Source: Euonymus europaeus (lineage: Eukaryota; Streptophyta; Magnoliopsida; Celastrales; Celastraceae). From it: a stretch of DNA of 64,000 nt. Of the stretch, positions 26,358 to 38,059 are shown in pieces. The stretch lies in contig OY756970.1 of NCBI GenBank assembly GCA_963580455.1, forward strand, positions 3,100,001-3,164,000, in the 5' to 3' direction. Each line of letters begins with the position of its first letter. The first letter of the stretch is position 1. Below the pieces are notes generated by a model, which worked only from the letters and a program-made list of their open reading frames with translations, searched no databases and was not told the DNA's origin. The translations under genes were made by a program, and so were the position numbers.

Positions 26358-28999
26358 ATGAAAGAGGTTAGTATTCTGATCAGGTACTTTGGAGTGTGGG
26401 AAAAAGTTGATCTCAACTATATATACAAAGGTGGGAGAAGCAAGGGTATCATAGTTTCCGACGACATTTCTTACGTTAATTTAATGGATAAAGTCCATGA
26501 CATTACAAAACTCAACCCTCGGAGGCATAAGATTGAGATGAAGTACCTCTACAATGTGCATGGTCCTACAGAGCCAGTTGAGATTGAAGAAGACGATGAC
26601 GTACGTTTTTTCCTTCGTTGTAACACGGATAGAAGCGTTCCAGCAACTTCCTTGTGCATTTCTTCAACCATTATAGAAATCAACGAACATTTTGCCGAAA
26701 ACATTCCATATAGACATGTTGCGGATGATGTGTTGTATTCTTTAGGAGAAGGAAGAGCTGAATTGAGTGGCTTTCGATGTAGCAGAAACAAAGGGAGGCC
26801 GGTGGACATTGGTGTGGTAGACTATCGTGAACCTGTGCAAGAACCTTTGGTCGATCTTTTTGATGACTATTTTGATCATGGAGAAGATGATCAAAGATGT
26901 GATGAAGTTCCTGAACCAGTCGATAGCCCACTGCATCATCCAGTCGACGCTTCAGTAACTGATTCAGTCCATGGCAATCAAAACTCTGTGCAACATCAGG
27001 CACCGACTGCAACTGAACATTGTGCCAGCATTCCTTCTGTGAACTGTGCCGGAGGCTCTTTCTCTGACGAAATTTCAGATGGTATTATGGTTGATGAATA
27101 TTTCCCGGACAAGAAGACTTTGCACTTTAGGCTGTGTATGTACGCTTTGAAAAACCACTTTCAATTCAAAGTTGAGAAGTCCACTAAAACTCTATTCGTC
27201 GCCAGATGTTATGACTCTGATTGCAAGTGGTGGCTACGAGCCACTTGTCAGGCAAACAGTTCTGTATTTGTCATCAAGAAGTTCCGTGATGTTCACGCTT
27301 CGGTTAAATGCCTTACCTTTAATGACAATCGTCAAGCAACTGGTGCGTTGATCGGTGAGGTCATCAAGTCAAAATACGAGTCAGTTGGTCGCATTTATCG
27401 GCCCAATGATGTAATTCAAGATTTTCAGAAGGAATATGGTGTCAAGTGTACGTATTGGAAAGGATGGAAGGCTAGGGAAATCGCCCTAAATTCAATATAT
27501 GGATCTGCAGAGGAAGGATATTCTGATCTGCCACTCTTTTGTAAGCAAGTTGAGACAAAAAATCCAGATATGACCATTCATACTATTCTATGTTTACGTT
27601 GCCAGTATTTGGCTGTTCTAAACCATATAAGATAGGTTGAGAACGGAGTTGTTTAAGGGTTTAGAACAGTATTACTCATGTTTACAAGCATTTTATGTTT
27701 TTTTGAGACACAGGTACGATCACTCACATTCAATATGACTCTGCACAGAGATTTAAATACTTCTTCATGGCTCTAGGTCCATGCATAAGAGGATTTCTTT
27801 CGTGTATGAGGCCTGTGTTTTGTGTTGATGGAACTCATCTCAAGAACAAATATAAGGGGATGTTATTTATTGCCAACACTCTTGATGGTAATAACTAAAT
27901 ATATCCTTTGGCTTTCGGAGTTGGTGATTCTGAAAGCGATGCTTCTTGGGGATGGTTTTTGGAGAAGTTACGTGGGGCTATTGGGAGTATTCCCAATCTG
28001 GCCATTATTTCAGACAGGCATAAAAGTATAGAGAATGGTGTCCGACGTATTTTTCCCGATGCATTTCATGGGGCATGCATGTATCATATTGGAGGTAATA
28101 TGAAGGCCAAACGATTTCCTGAATATGCAGTAAACCTATTCTACAAGGCAGCAAAGTGTTATCATGTTTCTGAATTCAATAAAGAAATGTGCCAACTCAG
28201 AGGGTTTGAGGAGGGGAAGGTGTACGATTATTTGCAAGATGCAGGTTTTCATAAGTGGGCTAGATGTCATTTCCCTGGGGATCGGTACAGCATCATGACC
28301 ACTAACATTGCAGAGAGCATGAATGGAACCTTGAAAGAGGCTCGTTTGTTGCCAATTACGAGTTTGATGAAGTATGTCGTTGGAATGCTTCAAAGATGGT
28401 TCCATGAGCGTCGACAAGGTGCAGCTGCCATGACGAATGAGATCACAGATCACCATGAAACAATCTTACGGGTGCGACGGTTAAAAGCTAGCCAATAAGT
28501 TACAATGAGTTCCATGTGAGGGATGGCGACGTGGGAGGACAAGTGGATTTAGGAAGCAGGACTTGCAGCTGCAAGGTATTTGATAATGACCATCTTCCAT
28601 GTGCACATGCTTGTGCAGCTATAGCAACAAGGAATTTATCAACGTCAAGTTTTTGCTCGAAATACTACACCACAGATATGTTGGTCCTTGCATATGCGGA
28701 GTCGATATACCCTATAGTCAGCACTGATGAGCCTCCTACTGTTACAGAACCTGTTAAACCTCTTCCTCCTGTTTTCACTGCACGGTCAGGGAGACGACCA
28801 AAACGCAGAATACCATCGGCAGGTAATTTTTATAAATCTTTACATATAAACAAGTATATATATGTTGCTGCTGTAACTCTGAATTGTATGTAATCCAGGT
28901 GAGACTGCAAATGTGAGGATGTGCAGCCGGTGCAAACAACGTGGTCACAATAGGCAAACATGCAAAGAAGCAACTCCATTGCACCCAACCAATAAGTAG
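26358..28999 (+). pseudogene. MuDR-type MULE transposase, three inactivating lesions
   Basis: Intended structure: exon 26358-27567, exon 27714-28822, exon 28899-28999. In order it shows an N-terminal PB1-like region, an acidic linker, a MuDR DNA-binding module (residues ~245-400, with C/W-rich CYDSDCKWWLRATC), a DDE core with D442 in CVDGTHL, D504 in IISDRH and a later ESMNGTLKEA, the CMYHI motif, a SWIM finger (CSCKVFDNDHLPCAHAC) and a terminal CCHC knuckle (CSRCKQRGHNRQTC). Lesions: the expected intron-1 donor reads AT instead of GT at 27568; codon 465 is TAA at 27896-27898 where CAA is expected; and the frame slips near 28490-28503 just before YNEFHVRDGD. The remainder is well preserved, so inactivation looks recent. 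No functional transposase is expected from this copy. Confidence 0.88.
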
Positions 29000-29129
29000 G
29001 AAATATGCTTTTTCAATCTTCATAAAAGTGTAGTGTACCAAAAAACTGATTCCTATTTTCCTTTACTGATATGTCATTGAACATATATGAGTACGTGAAC
29101 TTTATATTTTTTTCTAACTGTTCAAATCC

Positions 29130-29410
29130 AGTTTGAAGCATTCTAAACCATTGGGTGCTAACTGCACAAAACCATTAATAACCATTATAAACCAATTTGC
29201 AACCATTCTAAACCATTGGGTGCTAACTGCACAAAACCATTAATAACCATTATAAACCAATTTGAAGCATTCTAAACCATTGGGTTCTAACTGCACAAAA
29301 CCATTAATAACCATTATAAACCAATTTGCAACCATTCTAAACCATTGGGTGCTAACTGCACAAAACCATTAATAACCATTATAAACCAATTTGCAACCAT
29401 TCTAAACCAT
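29130..29410. repeat. 65-bp tandem repeat array, about 4 copies
   Basis: The unit is about 65 bp, built of TTCTAAACCATTGGGTGC, TAACTGCACAAAACC, ATTAATAACC and ATTATAAACCAATTTG; copies begin near 29153, 29218, 29282 and 29347 and differ by few bases. It lies between the convergent transposase and ULP genes. Confidence 0.93.
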
Positions 29411-29519
29411 GTTATGGTACCTGTTCTACACCATGTTTTTAACCTGTTCTAAACGAATTCGGATACAATTCTAAACTATTATGTAACTCATCAGACGTTA
29501 TTTGAGTGTATTAACAACC

Positions 29520-32180
29520 TCATTCTCCCAACCAACTCTCAATTGCAATCATCTTTCTGTATTTCTTCATTTCAGACAGCTTCAGCAGTGACAATGGGAC
29601 GTCCGCACTTAGCAGCTCGATGAATTTGATAGTGAATACTCCGCAGTCAGAACTGAAAAAATCGAAAACCAATAGAAATGAATAATGAGTATCACAATAA
29701 ACATGGTACAAAATTATTAATACTCACCCATTCTCTTGTTGGGGAACATTGGCTGGCCATTGTACAGGCCATTGTTTGACGTCATTAGCCCCTAGCATTC
29801 CAGCCCTCATCAACAACTGAGGGATCATAGTCTTGAGGGCTTTCATTTGCCCCTCGAAGACTGCACCCCTGGTGTGACTTTTGAGGGAGTCATAAGCGAG
29901 TATCTGCCTCCCCTTTATATCAATCAGAATAGCTATCCAATGACTTCCACCTAGGTTCCATGGAAGGTACACTCGCTCCACTCTTGACCATGGGACGTTG
30001 TCGCCAAAACCAACAACATAATTGTATAGCCTTTGATCTCTGTCCCAAATAGCTGGGTCGGTGGTTTTTTCGAATAGAAACCACCTATGCGACAAGAATA
30101 ACTGAAAAACAATGTATATAATAAAATTAATTCACAGCGTACATGGAATACGAGACAACGTAACCCATGAAAAAGGTGAAGACTGTAACTTACAGCAAAG
30201 GGGGTCTTCATGATATGAATATTTTGAGGGAACACGTTGGGGTGCTTAGTTTTCTGCATCAGAATGAAGTCAATTGCAGTGTCTAAATGCTACAAAGACA
30301 ACTCATTAAATTTTCTAAATGATTTCATTCATAGAAATCCAATCCACATTACAGAACACAAAAGGTTTAGATGTCTAAACCATAATCTAACGACTCTAAA
30401 CCTTAATTATAACTATTCTATACCAAAAGGTTTAGATGTCTAAACCAAATCACATAACACTAAATACCACTGTGTACATTAAATATAAACATTCTAACCC
30501 ATAATCTAACTATTCTAAACGTAAATTTAAACTGTTTTAGGTGTCTAAGCCACAAAACATAACACAAAATACCACTGCCTTTTATTAAATATAAACATTC
30601 TAAACCATAATCTAACTATTCTAAACCTTAATTATAACTATTCTATACCAAAAGGTTTAGATGTCTAAACCAAATCACATAACACTTAATACCACTGTCT
30701 ACCATTAAATATAAACATTCTAAACGAAAATATAGCTATTCTAAACCTTAATTAGAACTATTCGGTACACAAATGTTAAGAAGTATAAATACGTACTGTA
30801 TCTTCCAGCCATGCTTCTTGGGTAAGCAAATCAGAAAACCATTTTTTGTTGGCTGAGCATGATGGAAATTCCACATGCATCTTATCCGTCATGTTCAAGA
30901 AAAATTCATCAAACATAGCCTCGCAATCCGCTGGTAAATCCCGTTCGGGGTTGAAGTGGGTTGGGGGATGGATTGTGCGCTTAAGGGTTTTTGAGGGGTC
31001 AGTGTACGGAGACATTTGATATTTACTTGTTTTGGTAACCCTCTTAGCGCGCCCTGCAATGTTTGCAGGAGCCATCCCAATTACAGAATTTTTTATGAAC
31101 TCTGCAACTTCTGGACTGGAGATGATGAAGCTTGCATCCACTGATAGTGGCTGTGGTGTAATAGGCAAAACTATATCAGTAACTTTGCTACCATGTAGCC
31201 CCTTTTCATTAATGCCTGAGTCAGGTTCTTTGTCATCATCATTAAGGCTTTGGTCATCCTTACTCTCAACCAATTTCAATTTCTTTTCTTCTTCATCTCG
31301 ACCTTCAAGGTCTTTCAAATCTCTGAGAACCTTCCCCACGATCTCTTCATCATCTTTCAGATTCTCCTCAACATTTTCTTCCGACTCCCTACCAATATTG
31401 GACTCAGGCTTCCCCACGATCTCTTCATCATCTTTCAGATTCTCCTCTACATTTTCTTCCCCCTCCCTACCAATATTGGACTCAGGCTTCCCCACGATCT
31501 CTTCATCATCTTTCTTATTCTCCTCAACATTTTCTTCCTGCTCCCTACTAATATTCGTCTCAGGCTTCCTATTAACCTTTAAAACTCTCTTCTTATAATT
31601 TTTATTTAAATCCGCCAACATTTCCCTAAGAGTTTTTTCAGGCTGTTGATGTTGGTCTCTTAACCTTTGAGAATGCCTCCTTGGAGGTTTTTCCGTCATC
31701 TCATCCTTCAGCAAGGTATCTGGCACTTTAGACTTTGAAGGGGGAGCAGAACCTTGTTGTTTTATTTTAACATTGGCGACATTCTTCTTCCTATGCTCCT
31801 CATGGCTCTTATTCACTACCTTCTTCTCTGGCATTTTTTTCATGTCCACCACTTTTTTCCTCGCAGTGACTGCCTTTCCTTTTTTTTCTATATTTGCATC
31901 ACCTCTTACGAGGTCTTCAATTCTCTCTAGTCTATTAAGGACCATATTGCTTCGTCCATCTATTTTTTTCTCCAGGTCTGTTATCAAACCCCTCAACATG
32001 GCATAAGTGTCACCCTGTGTTCAATGAATGACAAAATTATCAGATAACTAAATTCAGACAAACACTATACTAAACTTAGATCATCAACATTCTAAACCAA
32101 AACAAAACCTGTTCTAAACCTAACGAACAATTTCAATGCTTGAATAAACAAAATCATATTTTTTTGTTTTTAAATAAATA

Positions 32181-32215
<35 letters not shown>

Positions 32216-33732
32216 ACATTACGTTATGGATATTATTCATTTAAATGGATCGGTTGCAAACCTCATGCTCTTCATCGTAGTTGGTGGCCATTTTTTGTTT
32301 TTTTGGTTCTTTTTTCCCCTTTCCAGCTCTAATAACAGGTGCCTTGACAAAAATGCACAGACTGGCATTGTTTGAGCTCGAGTATTCCTGTTCGAGCTCA
32401 ATAATGGTAGGCAAGAGGAATTCATTCACAATTAACCCATCCATGTCCAACACATCCTCCACAGCAGCTGATCTCGGAGAAACATGGGGTCTCCACTTCA
32501 GCATTCTGGGATACATTTCGCCACTCATCGTTGCGAATTTTTCTCCCAACAAAGGCACAGCCTCGTACGCCCATATCTGCAAAGTAAAAAATGATGTTAT
32601 TGTTACAACTATTGTAACCAAATCATATAACTATTATAAACCAATCAAATAACTGCTCTCTTTCGGACGGTTAGTAATCACAACTAATTATTAACACATG
32701 TAAACTTAGCATAGAGTTGTTCAAAACAAGTAATATAAATTGTTCTAAACCAATCATATGAATGTTCAAAACTAGTGATATAACTGTTCGAAACCAGTTA
32801 TCTAACCTGTTCTAAACCATCCGTATAACTCATCGAACACAGTAATATAACCTTTTCTAAACCAATAATATAACTCCTCCAATCCAACAACATAAACTGT
32901 TCTAAACCAATCATATAACTCATTGGCTTAGTAACTTTACCTCTTCTAACCCAATCATAAAAGTGTTCAAAACCAGTAATATAACCTGTTCTAAACCTAT
33001 CATATAACTCATGACCAGGCAGAATAAGTGATATACCTGAAACGCATAAGGAAAGCCTACAAGGGTGTAGAACTCATTTCTCAAATTCTTCTCCTCGAAT
33101 TTCTCTGTTCTCCCAAGTAGGGCGGAGTTCAACCCTTGTACTGTGCGTGTGAAACATACAGTACCCCACGGGAATTTTTCAAACGCTTCTAGGTCCTCCA
33201 CCAATTCCAGCCATTCAAGGTCGATGGATAACTTAGTCTCTTTTCCAAGTAACACAAGTTCAACAAAAAGAACAAGTGCGAGCTTGTATTTAGTATCTGC
33301 ATCTTTGCACTCTTTGAACTTCATCTCAAGATCACTGCAAGAAATTATTGTCCTACCACCAAAAACCTTATTCACTATCTGCATGGAATCTGACTTAGTA
33401 ACTACCTCTGGCATGGGTGAGCAATTCAGCCCTGTGATAAGGTTGAATTCCTTCACACTAAAGCAAGCTCTTTTCCCACAAAAATTGAACACTATTCTTC
33501 CCTCGCCCTCGTCCACTGGCGCTACTACCTGCCGTAGAAGCATTTGATGGACCAGCTGTGGTTGGTTTATTGGACTTTGTATCCCCAGAAACCATCTAAA
33601 ACATGAATCCTCTATCTTCCTCATTCCTGGATCATCCAAATTCTCTTTTAACGTCTTCAAACATTGTCCAAGTCTGCACAAAAATGCGATTTTCGCCGGA
33701 AATCTCTTCCCAGGATCGACTTTGTACTCCAT
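29520..33732 (-). CDS. ULP-like cysteine protease carried by the MULE (KAONASHI-type)
   Basis: Six exons on the minus strand join in phase: 33732-33037, 32576-32262, 32014-30797, 30289-30194, 30101-29728, 29652-29520. They give 943 residues and a TGA stop. N-terminal ~232 residues resemble the plant DUF1985 region (FRWFLGI, FNLITGLNC, LALVLFVELVLLG, WGTVCFTRTV). The middle exon is charged and low-complexity with a 26-residue repeat. The C-terminal Ulp1/C48 domain keeps the catalytic set: His829 in GGSHWIA, Asp846 in LAYDS, Gln in PQQENG and Cys903 in DCGVF. Known family role: deSUMOylating-type proteases; for transposon-borne copies the substrate is unknown. Unlike the neighbouring transposase, no stop or frameshift is visible. 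The start is the first ATG in an open frame followed by the conserved domain. Activity is inferred from motifs only. Confidence 0.85.
30340..30780. repeat. TTCTAAACC-rich spacer, intron of the ULP-like gene
   Basis: This intron between protein exons 3 and 4 is composed largely of degenerate repeats of TTCTAAACC, AGGTTTAGATGTCTAAACCA and AACTATTC. It contains no gene. Confidence 0.85.
31336..31569 (-). repeat. 78-bp in-frame tandem repeat in the ULP-like gene
   Basis: Three copies of a 26-residue unit of the form KPESNIGREG followed by EENVEENLKDDEEIVG. The first copy is the most diverged (KPETNISREQ). The repeats lie in the acidic linker between the DUF1985-like and protease domains and keep the frame. 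Confidence 0.9.
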
Positions 33733-34534
33733 TTAAATATTATTCTGCATTCAAAAGTCATACTAGCCTTTTAAACGAACAAGCAATGCATTCTAAACCT
33801 AAAATTAACCTATTATAAACCCAACTATACACAATACTATGTTAATTGAAAATACAAAACCATACTAACCTATTCTAAACCATATTTTGAGACTATTCTA
33901 AATTACATATTCACACTATTATAAACCCAACTGTACACAATATTATGTTGATTGAAAATGCAAAACCATCCTAACCTATTCTAAACCATATTTTCAGACT
34001 ATTCTAAATGATATATTGACACTATTCTAAACCAAAGTTAACCTAAAAATCGTACATTCAGTTTTGGAACAAACAGTTATCCTCCATAGCACCTGAAAAC
34101 CCCTTACAACCAATTACTCATACAAGATCAACCCATTTCCCACACAGACCTCCCTAAACGCAAACGAACTCCATTTCCAACACCGGTTACCACAAACCTA
34201 ACTCCATTTCTACCGCATTGCATTTTCAAATGGTCTAGAATCGCACAAAGAACGAACCTTGGCGTAGTATGTAGTTGGCTGAAGAAACAGAGCGCTTCCA
34301 GAAAGCTCTTAGCTGAAGAAACAGATTGACGTTGCTGTTCCGTTTTACTGTCCAAATGGTTCTATGAGCTGTAGAAACTAAGCGCCTTTCTCTGTCATTC
34401 AGTTCGTACTCTAAAAATCGGCCCGTTACAGGAGAACACTGTCGTCCATGGGTTCGTGGGTTCGTGGGTGGGGGGACGATGAATAGTTTGAGTTTTGTTT
34501 TAATTTAATTAATTGTATTTATTATTTTAAGAGT
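33733..34534. other. MULE right subterminal region / putative ULP promoter
   Basis: Upstream of the ULP-like start codon and inside the right TIR. It contains repeated ATTCTAAACC/CTATTATAAACCC motifs up to about 34030, then unique sequence. It probably holds the ULP promoter and 5' UTR; no clear TATA box could be assigned. Confidence 0.5.
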
Positions 34535-34655
34535 GAAATGAGAAGTGGGGGCATGAAAGACATTTCCTTAGCTAAAAGGGTTAGATTTTAAAATTTCTAA
34601 AATCAAAATAGATAGCTAAAACGATTTTAAAAAAGAGTCAAATCCACAAATTTCC
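34535..34655. repeat. MULE right terminal inverted repeat
   Basis: Imperfect reverse complement of 25515-25634, followed at once by the second CAGTCTGGCCT at 34656-34666. Confidence 0.92.
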
Positions 34656-34793
34656 CAGTCTGGCCTCCAGGTCACTGAAAGCCTAAACCAGTGTGAGGAG
34701 GTGAAAGCAGTTTTCACTTTTCAGAGACTGCTATTCCTCTCATAGATAGAGAAGCTGAAAGACATACGATCTGATACAGAGCGGTGAGCAAGA

Positions 34794-37694
34794 ATGCTAG
34801 AAATCGAGAAGGAGGTGCTCGTAACGCCAGGAGAGGTGTTGGGCAAAGCAACGCAAGTGAAAGCAGGGAGGGGTACATATGTGGCACCCCATAAAGGCAC
34901 AGCCGCCGTATATTCTTCTCTCACCGGTTTTCGCCGCACCATATCTCCTTCCTCAGATTCTTCCGACCCGGTAATTGTGCAATGAATATTATTTGATGTT
35001 AAAGCTTGAATATTTTGAAATTGGGGCTTTCTGGGTGACGAGTAGTTCTCCTGCTGCTGTGTTCCTTGCTGGATGCTCGAGGGATTTGGTTGAGCTGTTT
35101 GGTTCCTGAGATTTATTCTGGACTATTGGTTAAATTCGACATTTTTTTTTGAATTTTCTGAAAATAGGCCGTCTCCTTTGCTATGTTGGCAAAGCCATAT
35201 TCTTTTTCCCCTTTATATTCTAGACAGATTATTTGGAGAATATTCAGGGTTTTAGGTGAAATTGAAGAAGACGACTTTATTGTTGAATGGTTTATAATTT
35301 GTAAATAATTGAATGACTGCTTAAAAGGTGGCCCAGATGTGTATTTCCTACTTCATAATTGTGCCCCCAATGTAGAAGATCAAAATGGGCGTTCCTTGTC
35401 TTTGTTATAATTTATTGGTTAAGTTCTTGCTATTTCTTATTCTGTTTTTGATGACGTTAATCATAATTATTTATAGAGGCCAACTGTGGAAGTGACTGGT
35501 CACAAGGCCCATGGTGTGGTTCCAGAGCCTGGTTGTGTTGTCATTGCTCGAGTAAGTTTCTTGTGATCCATTTTCTCTTACTTCTGATACATATAAGGGT
35601 AATCACCTCTAGTCACTGATAGAAACAAGTTTTTTCAAAATATATATTTTTTATTTGTTTGTTTGGTGTGCAAGCATTGCATTGCAACTTTGCAAGTCAA
35701 TGATATCTACTACATAACGTAGGACAGATAAATGGAATTCAGTTCATGGGATGAAACTTACGTAATCCTAGTCATCCTCTTCAGAATTGATAGAGGGACA
35801 TTCCATCTATTTCACACAGAAATCATAGTTTTTTACTGAAAATAACTTGAATTAGTCACCCTGGAAGATTTGGTTGAAATAATTAATTGAATAGAGTTCT
35901 ATTGAATTCGGTTGGATAATTCTTGTCATTTACGAACAGGCTTTGAATTGTATTATAGGACTTTATGTGTTTTCCTCTAAATTATTTGGCTGGAGTTGTT
36001 GCATTTCTTTTATGCAATCTATAATTTGGATACATTGTCTAAATGTCTTAGCAAGGATCTAAGCATAAATTTTTAGTTCTCTATTCATTTGCTCAAGAAT
36101 TTTGGGTGTAATTTGGTGGCAGTCATACTTTTTCCTAAGCCAATGGTGTTAACTACTTAATATACTTTATCAGCAGTGCTTAGTTTTTCTTTAAGACATC
36201 CAACCCTCCCTTCATAATTATGACAGGTCACAAAAGTGATGGCTAGGATGGCTTCAGCTGATATAATGTGTGTTGGTTCGAAGTCCGTACGAGAAAAATT
36301 TACTGGCATTATTAGGTATGTAATTTTCTATAGTTTTAATGTGAGAATGTGGTACATTGAATTCTACACTTGTGGTTTTTTGTGTTCTAGATTCGCTTTA
36401 TTTTCAAATTGCTTAGAACTTAGTATTCTCCATCTTCATTGCATTTGAGTGAGAAAAGTTTCCTGCTTGTGCACTTTCTTCCATGATGATCATATGATTA
36501 ATAACTCGTCATATTACTTTGCATACTCAGACTTGCGGGAGCTTGATATTGTAATTCTTGGTTCATCTAGTTATCATGTAAAGAACTTTTATGTTGTTTT
36601 GATAAATACGTTGCTTGCTCAATTGCATTCAAATTGTTCTGCAATTTGTTCAGGGGAGAAAAATGCAGGTCTTGATAAGTTTCTTTTCATTACACACACA
36701 AAATGCATATTTTGAAGTAAAACTTGCAGGAAGGTTATTACCATACAGAGTATATGCTTTTTGTACTTTAATTTGCATGGTGGCTGAATAAAATTTCTGA
36801 AGTTTCTTAATTACGTTCTCTTTTTTGAGTGGTTTTTCTCTGTTCTAAGGCTTCATAGATTATAACCTCTACAGGCAACAAGATGTTAGAGCAACTGAGA
36901 TTGATAAAGTGGATATGCATTTGTCCTTTCGACCGGGAGATATTGTGAGAGCTCTAGTTGTATCCTTTGCGCACATATTAGTAGAAAGTTTAGTTTCCTT
37001 TATCAGCTCTGTTTCAAATTCCACACCACAAATAATGTTATACAGCGGCCTCAGCATCATTTTGATTTGACTAATTGAAATGGAAGGCAGTTTTAAATTT
37101 TTAATGACTGGCCTACAACTTTTCTCTCTTGAAGTTGTTCATGATTATTCTTAAAAGTTAATTCTGTAACAGTTTTAGTTTTACTACAATTTGACGTAAA
37201 TTGGTGAGAAAAACCACAAATCCTTGACAAACTTTAGTTGTCTCTCGGAGATGCCCGGGCTTATTATCTATCAACTGCAAAGAACGAACTGGGTGTAGTG
37301 TCTGCTGAGAGCACATCAGGTGAGATTGCTTTTAACTCTTGTGGACAGCACACTTGCAAATTTATGAATTTCTTGAAGTTATATACTTATATCTGATCTG
37401 ATGTGTCAGCCAATTTTATTTGCGCTGCTACTTTGTTATGGGTGATTCTAAATTGCCTGTAGTTATGTGACCTGGTCTTATAGCCCCTCTTATGCGCGAT
37501 TTAATTAAGTTTCCTCACTTTTATTTAGAAAAGAGTAATGCATGTAATGAATCCCAAGTTGGTTCGTTATAGGTACGACAATGGTTCCGATAAGTTGGAC
37601 AGAGATGCAGTGCCCATCAACAGGCCAAACAGAGCAAAGAAAGGTTGCTAAAGTTGGAAGTTCGCTAACCAAGATGGACATCGATCTGAGCTAA
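34794..37694 (+). CDS. CSL4: CSL4, exosome complex cap subunit
   Basis: Six exons (34794-34970, 35477-35551, 36227-36315, 36875-36959, 37238-37319, 37573-37694) join in phase to 209 residues with a TAA stop. CSL4 is an S1-domain cap protein of the RNA exosome, acting in nuclear and cytoplasmic RNA 3' processing and decay. An N-terminal domain (VTPGEVLGKATQVKAGRGTY) is followed by an S1 fold (PEPGCVVIARVTKV, MHLSFRPGDIVRALVLSLGD, YYLSTAKNELGVVSAES) and a C-terminal zinc-ribbon-like segment containing MVPISWTEMQCP. Length matches plant CSL4. The start is the first ATG giving this N terminus. The 9.1-kb MULE ends 138 bp before the ATG, so part of the original promoter has been pushed to the far side of the element. 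Confidence 0.95.
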
Positions 37695-38059
37695 GAGTAT
37701 GTCTGTGCGACCTTTATGATTTTTTTTTTTTAAATAGAGAAAAAATATTGAGGAATTTTTTGTTTGGTGTTGAAGAAAACAGGAGTGTATTTTTCTCAAA
37801 GATTTTTTTAGGATGACTGAGCCAAAATTCATTGACATTTTTCTTGTTCTTAAAAACGTTTGCCAGAACTGTAGAAGTTCGTTTTGATTAAAATCTTAGC
37901 ATGGGATTAATACGAAAAATACATGGCCAAATTACAGATTCAAAGATGGCAGTCTTTTTTTATTTGTTGGAATATTTGGGAAAAGAATAGCTTGAAATGG
38001 CAATCACTGACAATTTCTTGCCACATCAAACAAACCCAGAACCAGCAATTGCATGGTCT
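37695..38059. other. CSL4 3' flank
   Basis: Presumed 3' UTR and spacer between convergent CSL4 (+) and the EG45-like pseudogene (-). AT-rich; no other feature seen. Confidence 0.6.

Larger units (their letters stand above)
25515..34655. mobile_element. Complete Mutator-like element (MULE), 9,141 bp, with ULP-like cargo
   Basis: The ends are GGAAATTTGTG and CACAAATTTCC. The terminal inverted repeats span 25515-25634 and 34535-34655 (about 120 bp, imperfect). An identical 11-bp duplication flanks the element. It contains a MuDR-type transposase relic on + and a ULP-like C48 protease gene on -, in convergent orientation, separated by a 65-bp tandem array. This matches the known class of plant MULEs that carry ULP-like genes (KAONASHI in Arabidopsis, similar elements in other eudicots). 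Non-coding parts are studded with TTCTAAACC or its complement. Clean ends and exact target duplication suggest a single and not very old insertion. Confidence 0.93.

Noticed and set aside
27822..28031. Separate 69-codon ORF over the transposase core
   Set aside because: It is out of frame with the DDE motifs that are clear in the overlapping frame.
29130..29410. Regular repeats that could suggest a CRISPR-like array
   Set aside because: Units are head-to-tail with no unique spacers, in plant nuclear DNA; it is a minisatellite.
31032..31598. Long Ser/Phe-rich open frames on + in the MULE
   Set aside because: They mirror the repetitive acidic exon of the ULP-like gene on the other strand; no domain or start context.
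34128..34355. 75-codon minus-strand ORF upstream of the ULP-like gene
   Set aside because: No similarity; it sits in the putative promoter/5' UTR between the ULP start and the MULE end.
34721..34942. Minus-strand ORF over the first CSL4 exon
   Set aside because: Shadow of the clearly identified CSL4 coding exon.
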